In this document: piece after piece, positions 32,539 through 40,252 of the stretch | Layout of the letters: every line of letters starts with the position of its first letter | Position numbering within the stretch: position 1 is the first letter of the stretch | From: Streptomyces sp. CBMA156 | GTDB taxonomy: Bacteria; Actinomycetota; Actinomycetes; Streptomycetales; Streptomycetaceae | Assembly: GCF_014596515.1 (NCBI RefSeq) | Contig: NZ_MSJQ01000134.1 | Coordinates: forward strand, 1-43,882 | DNA: 43,882 nt | Direction of reading: 5' to 3' | Translations under genes and position numbers: made by a program | The notes under the pieces: generated by a model | Databases searched by the model: none | What the model saw: only the letters and a program-made list of their open reading frames with translations | What the model was told of the DNA's origin: nothing

Positions 32539-32581
32539 AAGCTATGTGGTCTGAACCACATAGGTCAATAGGTCTGTACCA
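32539..32581 (-). promoter_or_regulatory. Chitinase promoter with two 12-bp repeats and a dre-like site
   Basis: On the minus strand TTGACC (32568-32563) and TAGCTT (32544-32539) form -35 and -10 with an 18-base spacer. The spacer contains TGGTTCAGACCA, and TGGTACAGACCT lies just upstream of the -35, 23 bp away. Both match the direct repeat known from streptomycete chitinase promoters, and the inner one extends to the palindrome 32545-32560 resembling a DasR (dre) site. A repressor bound there would cover the promoter. Confidence 0.8.
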
Positions 32582-32783
32582 ATTGGTAATCAACAACCAA
32601 ACATCACAGGTCGGGAGCCCATGACAACCGGTCATCCGGTGGCCGAAAACCCCCTCCTGGCACTTCCCCGTCGACCCCGGGGGCGCCGCACCCCCACCGC
32701 CGGGGAACCGGGACGCGGCACCGGCCGGGCCACGGCCGAACTCGCTGTCCCCTTGCCCGGCGAAGCCCTAGACTGGTCGCCAT

Positions 32784-32867
32784 GCGGCCTTGGCGGAATT
32801 GGCAGACGCCTGGGCTTTAGGTGCCCATGGGAGAAATCCCGTGAGGGTTCGAGTCCCTCAGGCCGCA
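32784..32867 (+). tRNA. tRNA-Leu (anticodon UAG)
   Basis: An 84-base class II tRNA. The acceptor stem is GCGGCCT (32784-32790) with AGGCCGC (32860-32866) and discriminator A. The anticodon stem TGGGC/GCCCA holds the loop TTTAGGT, giving anticodon TAG for CUA codons. A variable arm (GGGA/TCCC) and T-arm GGGTTCGAGTCCC follow. CCA is not encoded. This is not bldA, whose anticodon is TAA. A possible -10, TAGACT, is at 32769-32774. Confidence 0.97.
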
Positions 32868-32880
32868 CTGGCCTTGAAAT

Positions 32881-32920
32881 CGAAGGCCCGCCCCGAGATT
32901 GATCTCGGGGCGGGCCTTCG
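32881..32920. terminator. Terminator between tRNA-Leu and rdgB
   Basis: A near-perfect 18-19 bp inverted repeat (32881-32899 with 32902-32920) lies between the convergent tRNA and rdgB genes and can stop transcription from both sides. Confidence 0.85.
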
Positions 32921-32941
32921 GTGTCTCCATCGGACAGGGCG

Positions 32942-33547
32942 TCAGGCCAGGAGGTCCCTGACCACCGGGGCGAGGGCGCGGAAGGCCTTGCCGCGGTGGC
33001 TGATGGCGTTCTTCTCGTCGGCCGTGAGCTCCGCGCAGGTGCGGGTCCCGCCGAGGGGCTGGAGGATCGGGTCGTAGCCGAAGCCGCCGTCGCCGGCCGG
33101 GGCGGTGCGCAGGGTGCCGAGGAGACGGCCCTCGACGACGCGCTCGGTGCCGTCGGGGAGGGCGAGGGCGGCGGCGCAGAAGAAGTGGGCGCCGCGGTGC
33201 GGCTCGGCGATGTCGGAGAGCTGGGCGAGCAGCAGGTCGAGGTTGGCGCGGTCGTCGCCGTGCTTGCCGGACCAGCGGGCGGAGAAGATGCCGGGTGCGC
33301 CGTTCAGCACGTCCACGCAGAGGCCGGAGTCGTCGGCGACGGCGGGCAGGCCGGTGGCGCGGGCCAGGGCGTGGGCCTTGAGCAGGGCGTTCTCGGCGAA
33401 GGTGACGCCGGTCTCGGGGACGTCCGGGATCTCCGGGTAGGCGTCGGCGCCGATGAGTTCGACGTCCAGGCCGGCGTCCGCCAGGATGGCGCGGAGCTCG
33501 GTGACCTTGTGCTGGTTGCGGGTGGCGAGGATCAGACGGGTGGACAT
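32942..33547 (-). CDS. rdgB: XTP/dITP diphosphatase (RdgB/HAM1)
   Basis: A 201-residue Ham1-family pyrophosphatase that removes non-canonical purine triphosphates (XTP, dITP) from the nucleotide pool. Motifs are LILATRNQHKVTEL at residues 5-18, ETGVTFAENALLKA, ADDSGLCVDVLNGAPGIFSARWSG near 70, and GGFGYDPIL with ISHRGKAF near the C-terminus. ATG 33547 is the start; an extra ATG three codons upstream is less likely. It lies downstream of rph on the same strand with a lipoprotein gene between, a usual actinobacterial arrangement. Confidence 0.95.
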   Translation of the reverse strand: MSTRLILATRNQHKVTELRAILADAGLDVELIGADAYPEIPDVPETGVTFAENALLKAHALARATGLPAVADDSGLCVDVLNGAPGIFSARWSGKHGDDRANLDLLLAQLSDIAEPHRGAHFFCAAALALPDGTERVVEGRLLGTLRTAPAGDGGFGYDPILQPLGGTRTCAELTADEKNAISHRGKAFRALAPVVRDLLA

Positions 33548-33578
33548 ATCGCCCACCCTACCGAGAGACCGGGAACGG

Positions 33579-33968
33579 TCAGCCGGTGCAGACCGAGGTG
33601 AGGTTGCCGGCCGCGTCGCCGAGCGGCTTGAGGTCCGGGACCTCGTTCCTGTCGGCGGCGTGCTGCACGTTCTCGACCTGCTTCCTGAGGTCGGTCACGG
33701 CCTTGGCGACATCGGTGTTCTTGGAGCTCTTCCCGACCTGGTCGAGGTCGTTCTTGAGCTTCTGCAGGGCCTGTCCCGCGGCGGCCGAGTCGTTGCTCGC
33801 GTTGTCGTAGGCCTTGGTGACGTCGGCGATGTCCCCGGTGAGCTTCACCGCGGTGTTGCCGCAGTCGAGCGCCTTCTGGGCGGCGGAGCAGCTCACCATG
33901 CTGAGCGGGAGGATCGCGATCAGTCCGGCCACGGCGAGGGCGGCGGGGCGGGCGATGCTGGACGGCAT
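33579..33968 (-). CDS. Small putative lipoprotein
   Basis: A 129-residue exported protein. The N-terminal signal ends in LSMVSC with Cys27, a weak lipobox, so lipidation is plausible but not certain. The mature part is helical and Ala/Lys/Asp-rich (KLTGDIADVTKAYDNAS, DLRKQVENVQHAADRNE) with two later cysteines, CGNTA and the terminal VCTG, which may form a disulfide. ATG 33968 has AGGAGG before it. Function unknown; it sits between rph and rdgB. Confidence 0.75.
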   Translation of the reverse strand: MPSSIARPAALAVAGLIAILPLSMVSCSAAQKALDCGNTAVKLTGDIADVTKAYDNASNDSAAAGQALQKLKNDLDQVGKSSKNTDVAKAVTDLRKQVENVQHAADRNEVPDLKPLGDAAGNLTSVCTG

Positions 33969-34238
33969 CCGGTCCTCCTGTGGGGCGCGGGTTCCGTGGT
34001 GGGAGACGCGCGCCGGGAGGTGCGCGGTTCCCGCAGCGGGAGTGCTGCGGGAACCGTACGGTCTCCGGGCCCGGCCTGTACAGCAGGCCGACCGTGCGGC
34101 GGGCCGATCACGCCGTGGCCCGTACGGGTGTCCGGACCGCGGCCGTACCGGTGTGCGGGCCGCGGCCCGAACGGCCGTCCGCGCCCGCGGTCTGAACGTG
34201 CGTCCGACCGGGTCCACGGCTGCGGGGCCCGCGCCGGT

Positions 34239-34964
<726 letters not shown>

Positions 34965-34988
34965 AGGCACTGAGCGTAGTCGCTCGGG

Positions 34989-35054
34989 GGCTGCGTCCGG
35001 ATGGCGCTCCGGGCCGCGTCCGGATGGCGTCGCGCGGGCCGCGTCCGGATGCGC
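34989..35054. repeat. Three short tandem repeats upstream of rph
   Basis: GCGTCCGGATGGCG occurs at 34993 and 35016, and a variant GCGTCCGGATGCGC at 35041, each preceded by GGC or GGCC. The period is 23-25 bases. They lie between nagF and the rph start and may be neutral. Confidence 0.6.
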
Positions 35055-35117
35055 CGCGGCCCGCTGTCCCCCTGAGCGGGTCGGCGGGCCGGGCGGGCTG
35101 AACCTGGGTGGCTCAGC

Positions 35118-35351
35118 TCACATCATGTCCTCGATGTCGGCGGCGATCGGGTCGGCGTCGGTGCCGATGACGACCTGGATCGCGGTGCCCATCTTGACGA
35201 CGCCGTGAGCGCCGGCGGCCTTGAGGGCGGCCTCGTCGACCAGGGAGGCGTCCTTGACCTCGGTGCGCAGGCGGGTGATGCAGCCCTCGACCTCTTCGAT
35301 GTTGTCGATGCCGCCCAGACCGGCGACGATCTTCTCAGCCTTGCTGGCCAT
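35118..35351 (-). CDS. nagF: GlcNAc-specific PTS EIIB component
   Basis: A 77-residue free-standing EIIB protein of the glucose/GlcNAc PTS family. It would accept phosphate from EIIA on the cysteine in EEVEGCITRLR (Cys24) and pass it to sugar entering through the EIIC protein. The rest of the domain is intact (AHGVVKMGTAIQVVIGTDADPIA). In streptomycetes this gene stands beside two EIIC genes as nagF-nagE1-nagE2, the order seen here, with nagF divergent. No dre site is visible near its start; the one at 35636 could serve both directions. Confidence 0.93.
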   Translation of the reverse strand: MASKAEKIVAGLGGIDNIEEVEGCITRLRTEVKDASLVDEAALKAAGAHGVVKMGTAIQVVIGTDADPIAADIEDMM

Positions 35352-35635
35352 CTGATTTCTCCCTCTGTACTCGGCCCTTCGGCGGCTCTGCCGGGTGCCG
35401 TCCTGCGCTGGTGCTGGGGTGTTGTCCCTCGACCGTCGGGCGGTGAGGTCCGTGCCGGTGGCTGATGCGGGTTCAGCGGCGGTCGTGCTGGCGAGCAGCG
35501 CGACCAGCATCACCCGCGCCGGTCCGATTTGCCACGTTAGTCCACTTTCGGCCCATCCCGGCGGGCGGGCTCCCGGTCGTCGTCCGAGGATGACGATCAG
35601 CGGGGCCGGCTCCTCCGGGGTTCGGCCTGCGTCCA

Positions 35636-35651
35636 AGTGGTCTACACCAAT
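35636..35651. promoter_or_regulatory. DasR (dre) site upstream of nagE1
   Basis: AGTGGTCTACACCAAT is one base from the palindromic dre core TGGTCTAGACCA. It lies 107 bases before the nagE1 start in the nagF-nagE1 intergenic region. DasR is the GlcNAc-responsive GntR regulator of streptomycetes. Elsewhere in 35352-35758 I see no gene. Confidence 0.8.
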
Positions 35652-35758
35652 ATATGTGTACCCCGATGAACGCAGGTAGGGACCCCGGGTGTTCCCGAGC
35701 TCCGCCCGAGGGTCCCGCAGGGGCCCCCGGGTCGGCAACTGCTCCCGGAGGGCGAAGC

Positions 35759-37060
35759 ATGAGTTCGGCAGGCGCCACGACCCCGCAGACCACGTGGTGG
35801 CACACCTTCTACGGCGGCCTCCAGAAGATGGGCCGCTCCCTGCAGCTGCCGGTGGCGGTGCTCCCCGCCGCGGGCATCCTCAACCGGCTCGGCCAGCCGG
35901 ACGTGTTCGGCAAGGACGGGCTGGGCTGGGACAACGTCGCGAAGGTGTTCGCCTCCGCGGGCGGCGCGCTGCTCGACTCCTCCTTCGGCCTGCCGCTGCT
36001 GTTCTGCATCGGCGTCGCGATCGGCATGGCGAAGAAGGCGGACGGCTCCACGGCGCTGGCCGCCGTGGTCGGCTTCCTCGTCTACTACAAGGTCCTGCAC
36101 GCCTTCCCGGAGAGCTGCCCGGCGGGAACGGCCCTGGTCCCGGACGCCTGGACCGGCCAGTGCGTGGGCTACTCGTCGGCGAAGATCGCCGCCGCGACGT
36201 ACCAGAACCCGGGCGTGCTGGGCGGCATCCTGATCGGCCTGCTGTCGGCCTGGCTGTGGGTCCGGCTCCACCGCACCAGGCTGGTCGACTGGCTCGGCTT
36301 CTTCAACGGCCGCCGCCTGGTGCCGATGGTCACCGCCCTGGTGGGCCTGGTCATCGCCGTGCTGGCGCTCTGGGTCTGGCCGCCGATCGGGCGCGGCCTG
36401 AACGACTTCTCGCAGACCCTCTCCGACCTCGGCGCGGGCGGCGCCGGCATCTTCGGCGTGTTCAACCGCGCGCTGCTGCTGATCGGCATGCACCAGCTGC
36501 TGAACACCTTCGTCTGGTTCCAGTTCGGGTCGTTCGACAAGCCGGACGGCACGATCGTGCACGGCGACATCCCGCGCTTCCTGGCGGGCGACCCGACCGC
36601 CGGCCAGTTCCAGACCGGCTTCTTCCCGATCATGATGTTCGCGCTCCCTGCCGCCGCCCTCGCCATGGCGCACGCGGCGAAGCCGCACCGGCGCAAGGAG
36701 ATCTACGGCCTGATGCTCTCGGTCGGCCTGACCTCCTTCGTCACCGGTGTCACCGAGCCGCTCGAGTACTCCTTCGCCTACATCGCCCCGGCCCTGTACG
36801 CCGTGCACGCGCTGCTGACCGGCGCCTCGATGGCGGTGACCTGGGGGCTCGGGGTGCACGACGGGTTCAGCTTCTCGGCCGGCCTGATCGACTACGTGAT
36901 CAACTGGGGACTGGCCACCAAACCGTGGCTGATCATCCCGATCGGGCTCTGCTTCGCCGCCGTGTACTACGCGCTCTTCCGGTTCATCATCGTCAAATTC
37001 GATCTGAAAACACCGGGTCGGGAGGACGAAGCAGAGGTGGAGGACGTCACCAAGGCCTGA
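35759..37060 (+). CDS. nagE1: GlcNAc PTS EIIC component, nagE1-type
   Basis: A 433-residue EIIC permease of the glucose superfamily. It has about ten hydrophobic segments, the N-terminal GGLQKMGRSLQLPVAVLPAAG, the large loop with DKPDGTIVHGDIPRF, and the sugar-binding signature FVTGVTEPLEYSFAYIAP. Relative to its paralogue downstream it carries an extra Cys-containing loop (residues 118-135, with CPAGTALVPDAWTGQCVGY). GGAGGG before ATG 35759 decides the start. It would import N-acetylglucosamine with NagF. Which of the two EIICs is the main transporter cannot be told from sequence; in S. coelicolor it is nagE2. Confidence 0.9.
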   Translation: MSSAGATTPQTTWWHTFYGGLQKMGRSLQLPVAVLPAAGILNRLGQPDVFGKDGLGWDNVAKVFASAGGALLDSSFGLPLLFCIGVAIGMAKKADGSTALAAVVGFLVYYKVLHAFPESCPAGTALVPDAWTGQCVGYSSAKIAAATYQNPGVLGGILIGLLSAWLWVRLHRTRLVDWLGFFNGRRLVPMVTALVGLVIAVLALWVWPPIGRGLNDFSQTLSDLGAGGAGIFGVFNRALLLIGMHQLLNTFVWFQFGSFDKPDGTIVHGDIPRFLAGDPTAGQFQTGFFPIMMFALPAAALAMAHAAKPHRRKEIYGLMLSVGLTSFVTGVTEPLEYSFAYIAPALYAVHALLTGASMAVTWGLGVHDGFSFSAGLIDYVINWGLATKPWLIIPIGLCFAAVYYALFRFIIVKFDLKTPGREDEAEVEDVTKA

Positions 37061-37091
37061 AACCGAGCGTCACCGGGGTTATCCCCGCATT

Positions 37092-37131
37092 GGCCTCCGG
37101 ACCCACCGGTCCGGGGGCCTTCGGCTTTTTT
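37092..37131 (+). terminator. Rho-independent terminator after nagE1
   Basis: GGCCTCCGGACC (37092-37103) pairs with GGTCCGGGGGCC (37108-37119) with one wobble, followed after six bases by a run of six T. It separates nagE1 from nagE2. Confidence 0.85.
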
Positions 37132-37179
37132 CGCAGGGGGGCCGCCCCGGCCCAACTCCCCTGGCAGGACCGGGTGTGC

Positions 37180-37231
37180 TTTTGTTGCGCGATTAGCCAA
37201 AATCGGTTTTGTTGCGTGATCGGCCAAAATC
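37180..37231. repeat. Tandem 27-bp direct repeat with internal TTTTG/CAAAA dyads
   Basis: Two copies of TTTTGTTGCG followed by YGATYRGCCAAAATC start at 37180 and 37207. Each has inverted ends TTTTG and CAAAA. They are AT-rich against GC-rich surroundings and lie about 200 bases before nagE2, beyond the nagE1 terminator. They look like a pair of operators for an unidentified regulator. Confidence 0.6.
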
Positions 37232-37342
37232 CAATGGTGACCGGCGGCCATGATCGCCGCCGGTATGTAGGTTTCGATTTCATAGCGCTTCCCGGCGACA
37301 GCGCTTTCCGGGGTTCCTCGACTTCTCCGCCCGTGCTACAAA

Positions 37343-37374
37343 ACTGGTCTACACCACGTGTGGTGTAGACCAGT
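37343..37374. promoter_or_regulatory. Double dre site in a 32-bp palindrome upstream of nagE2
   Basis: Two facing copies of ACTGGTCTACACCAC form 15-bp perfect arms (37343-37357 and 37360-37374) around GT. Each arm contains a dre core (TGGTCTACACCA). A possible -10, TACAAA (37337-37342), abuts the left arm, so bound DasR would cover the transcription start. The remaining part of the 375-base gap holds the nagE1 terminator and the 27-bp repeats. Confidence 0.85.
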
Positions 37375-37435
37375 TCGCGGTTGGCCCCCTGTGCCTCCCC
37401 CCGACCGACCGCCATGCCGTAAGGAACCCACCCCC

Positions 37436-38713
37436 ATGAGTCAGTCTGAGCAGGCACCGGCGCCCGCCACGGCTCCGGCCCCGCCAAGCCCCGCCAAGAA
37501 GTTCGGCCAGAACCTCCTCCAGGGTCTGCAGAAGATCGGTCGCAGCCTCCAGCTGCCCATCGCCGTGCTCCCCGCGGCCGGCCTGCTGATGCGTCTCGGC
37601 CAGGACGACGTGTTCGGCAAGGACGGCCTCGGCTGGGACAAGGTCGCCGCGGTGTTCAACACCGCCGGCACCTCGGTCTTCGACGCGCTGCCGATGCTCT
37701 TCGCGGTGGGTATCGCGATCGGCTACGCGAAGAAGGCGGACGGCTCCACCGCCCTCGCCGCGCTGGTCGGCTACCTGGTGTACAAGAACGTGCTCACCGC
37801 GTTCCCGATCACCGAGTACAAGATCCTCCCCGGCAAGGACGAACCCGCCACCTACCAGAACCCGGGTGTGCTCGGCGGCATCGTCATAGGCCTGCTGGCC
37901 GCGGTGCTGTGGCAGAAGTACCACCGCACCAGGCTGGTCGACTGGCTCGGCTTCTTCAACGGCCGCCGCCTGGTCCCGATCATCATGGCCTTCGTCGGCA
38001 CCGCCGTCGGCGTCTTCTTCGGTCTGGCCTGGGGCCCGATCGGCGACGTCATCAAGAGCCTGAACGACAGCCTGATCAGCGCCGGCGCGCTCGGTGCGGG
38101 TGCCTTCGGCCTGGTCAACCGCGGTCTGCTGCCGGTCGGCATGCACCAGTTCGTGAACTCCTACGCCTGGTTCCAGACCGGTGACTTCACCAAGCCCGAC
38201 GGCACCGTCGTGCACGGCGACCTGACCCGCTTCTTCGCCGGCGACCCGACCGCCGGACAGTTCATGACGGGCTTCTACCCGATCATGATGTTCGCGCTGC
38301 CCGCCGCCGCGCTGGCCATCGCCCACGCCGCCAAGCCGCACCGCCGCAAGGCCGTCACCGGCATGATGATGTCGCTGGCCCTGACCTCCTTCGTGACCGG
38401 TGTCACCGAGCCGATCGAGTTCGCCTTCGTCTTCATCGCCCCGGTCCTGTACGTCATCCACGCGGTGCTGACCGGCCTCTCGATGGCCCTGACCTGGGCG
38501 CTCGGCGCACACGTCGGCTTCACCTTCTCCGGCGGCCTGATCGACTACGCGCTGGCCTGGACGAAGGCCACCAACCCGTGGATCGTCATCCCGCTCGGCC
38601 TGGCCTTCGCCGCGGTCTACTACTTCCTGTTCCGCTTCGCGATCACCAAGTTCAACCTCAAGACCCCCGGTCGCGAGGACGACGACGAGATCGAGGACGT
38701 CACCAAGGCCTGA
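37436..38713 (+). CDS. nagE2: GlcNAc PTS EIIC component, nagE2-type
   Basis: A 425-residue EIIC permease, close paralogue of the upstream gene. After an Ala/Pro N-terminal tail come GLQKIGRSLQLPIAVLPAAG, TKPDGTVVHGDLTRF and the sugar-site signature FVTGVTEPIEFAFVFIAP. It lacks the Cys-rich loop of the first paralogue. With NagF it would import and phosphorylate N-acetylglucosamine to GlcNAc-6-phosphate. AAGGAA lies before ATG 37436. The gene has its own promoter with a double dre site and a strong terminator. Confidence 0.93.
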   Translation: MSQSEQAPAPATAPAPPSPAKKFGQNLLQGLQKIGRSLQLPIAVLPAAGLLMRLGQDDVFGKDGLGWDKVAAVFNTAGTSVFDALPMLFAVGIAIGYAKKADGSTALAALVGYLVYKNVLTAFPITEYKILPGKDEPATYQNPGVLGGIVIGLLAAVLWQKYHRTRLVDWLGFFNGRRLVPIIMAFVGTAVGVFFGLAWGPIGDVIKSLNDSLISAGALGAGAFGLVNRGLLPVGMHQFVNSYAWFQTGDFTKPDGTVVHGDLTRFFAGDPTAGQFMTGFYPIMMFALPAAALAIAHAAKPHRRKAVTGMMMSLALTSFVTGVTEPIEFAFVFIAPVLYVIHAVLTGLSMALTWALGAHVGFTFSGGLIDYALAWTKATNPWIVIPLGLAFAAVYYFLFRFAITKFNLKTPGREDDDEIEDVTKA

Positions 38714-38736
38714 CGCCCGCGTCACCGCCACGCCCC

Positions 38737-38784
38737 GAAGGCCCCGCCCCGCCGCTGCTCCCCCAGCGGCGGGGCGGGGCCTTC
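38737..38784. terminator. Terminator after nagE2
   Basis: A 21-bp perfect inverted repeat (38737-38757 with 38764-38784) follows the nagE2 stop by 23 bases. Confidence 0.85.
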
Positions 38785-38876
38785 CGCGTACCCGGGCCCG
38801 CCCCGTGCGTGCCCGGGGCACTCCGGGCGGTCGGGAAAGCCGGTTGACGAACCGACGGACGCCCTGGTCAACTGAA

Positions 38877-38957
38877 GTGGTGAACGCCTCGTGCCCGCTG
38901 GTCACCCGCAGCCACATCGACTTCGGTCGCGTGTGGTCCGCGGCGTGTCGCGGCTGA
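38877..38957 (+). CDS. Cys-containing leader peptide (attenuation uORF) for the monooxygenase operon
   Basis: A 25-26 codon ORF starting at GTG 38877 or the adjacent in-frame GTG 38880. The peptide includes CPLVTRSHIDFGRVWSAACR. It matches the actinobacterial leader-peptide pattern PLVxRxHxDxxRxxSAxCR that precedes sulfur-assimilation genes and is proposed to sense cysteine by ribosome stalling or drop-off. It lies 194 bases before the monooxygenase start, and the intervening DNA is very C-rich, as a Rho-accessible leader would be. A TTGACG at 38844-38849 may be the -35. Confidence 0.7.
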   Translation: MVNASCPLVTRSHIDFGRVWSAACRG

Positions 38958-39151
38958 GCTGACCGTTCCCCCACCGCCGCCCGGCTGACGACCCGCCCGG
39001 CGCCGGTCCTTCCCTCCCCCGCCCGCACGGGCCCGCCCACGCAGGCTCCGCCCGCGGGCCGCCACCGCGCTCCGGCGTGCCCCCGCGCAGCCGTCTCCGG
39101 ACAGCCGCGCCGGTTGCCCGCACGCGTCCGCACGAGGAAGTCAGGCTCACC

Positions 39152-40252
39152 ATGCCCCGCCAGTTGCACCTGTCCGCAGCCCTCGACAGCCCCGGCCGTC
39201 TCGACGCCGGGCACTACGCCGCCCTCGCCCGCCACGCCGAACGGGCCACCCTGGACTTCGTCACCCTCGACGACTCCTTCGCCGCCGAACCGCACCGCCC
39301 CGACGCCCTCGCCACCCTCGCCCGGATCGCCCCGCTGACCGGCCGGGTCGGGCTGGTGCCGACCGTCACCACCACCCACACCGAGCCCTTCCACACCTCG
39401 ATCTCGGTCAACACCCTGGACTGGGCGAGCGAGGGCCGGGCCGGCTGGCTGGTCGGCGTCTCCACGACCGAGGCCGAGGCACGGGCCTTCGGCCGCAAGC
39501 CGGCCGCCGCCGAGGACGAGCTGTGGGCCGAGGCCGCCGACGCCGTCGAGGTGGCCGCCCGGCTCTGGGACAGCTGGGAGGACGACGCGGAGATCCGCGA
39601 CACCGCCACCGGACGGTTCGTCGACCGCGACAAGCTGCACTACATCGACTTCGCGGGCCCGCACTTCTCGGTCCGCGGGCCGTCCATCACCCCGCGCCCG
39701 CCGCAGGGCCGCCCGGTCGTCACGGTGCCGGTCACCGCCGCGGACCTCGCACCGGACGCCTCCCCCGGCGGGCGCGCCCGGGTCGCCGCCGCCATCCGGC
39801 ACGCCGACGTCGTGCTGCTCGACGCCCCCGACCGCGCCACCCGGCTGACCGCCGCCACCGAACTGCGGCTGCGGGCCGGCGAGAACCTGCGCATCCTCGC
39901 CCGGCTCGACGCCTCACTGTCCGCCCTGCCCGACCGGGCCGCCGACGAGCGGCTGCTCGCCGAACTCACCGCGACCGGCACCGGCGTCGACGGCTTCCAC
40001 CTCGCCCCCGCCGACCCGCTGCGCGACCTGGCCGCACTGGCCGACCGGATCGCCCCGGCCCTGCGCACCGCCGGACTGCTGCGCACCGGCTACCCCGGCC
40101 GCACCCTGCGCGACCACCTCGGCCTGGCCCGCCCGGCCAGTCGCTACGCCGCCCGCCCCGCCGACGCCCCCGCCGGTGCCCCCGCCACCGGCGACCTGTC
40201 CACCAGTGCCCCCTCCACCGCCGCCCCCGCCCTCGCCGAGGTGACCCGATGA
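39152..40252 (+). CDS. LLM-class FMN-dependent monooxygenase (luciferase-like), first gene
   Basis: A 366-residue bacterial-luciferase-like TIM barrel. Visible marks are HYAALARHAERATLDFVTLDDSF, VGLVPTVTTTHTEPFHTS, LDWASEGRAGWLVGVSTTEAEARAFG and SITPRPPQGRPVV. The C-terminus ends in an Ala/Pro tail after RTGYPGRTLRDHLGL. It belongs to the NtaA/SnaA/DszA-like group, many of which desulfurise organosulfur compounds with FMNH2 from a separate reductase. Its stop overlaps the next monooxygenase (ATGA). The Cys leader peptide upstream supports a sulfur-scavenging role. Confidence 0.85.
   Translation: MPRQLHLSAALDSPGRLDAGHYAALARHAERATLDFVTLDDSFAAEPHRPDALATLARIAPLTGRVGLVPTVTTTHTEPFHTSISVNTLDWASEGRAGWLVGVSTTEAEARAFGRKPAAAEDELWAEAADAVEVAARLWDSWEDDAEIRDTATGRFVDRDKLHYIDFAGPHFSVRGPSITPRPPQGRPVVTVPVTAADLAPDASPGGRARVAAAIRHADVVLLDAPDRATRLTAATELRLRAGENLRILARLDASLSALPDRAADERLLAELTATGTGVDGFHLAPADPLRDLAALADRIAPALRTAGLLRTGYPGRTLRDHLGLARPASRYAARPADAPAGAPATGDLSTSAPSTAAPALAEVTR

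Noticed and set aside
32784..32867. bldA, the developmental tRNA-Leu(UAA)
   Set aside because: The anticodon loop is TTTAGGT, giving UAG, not UAA.
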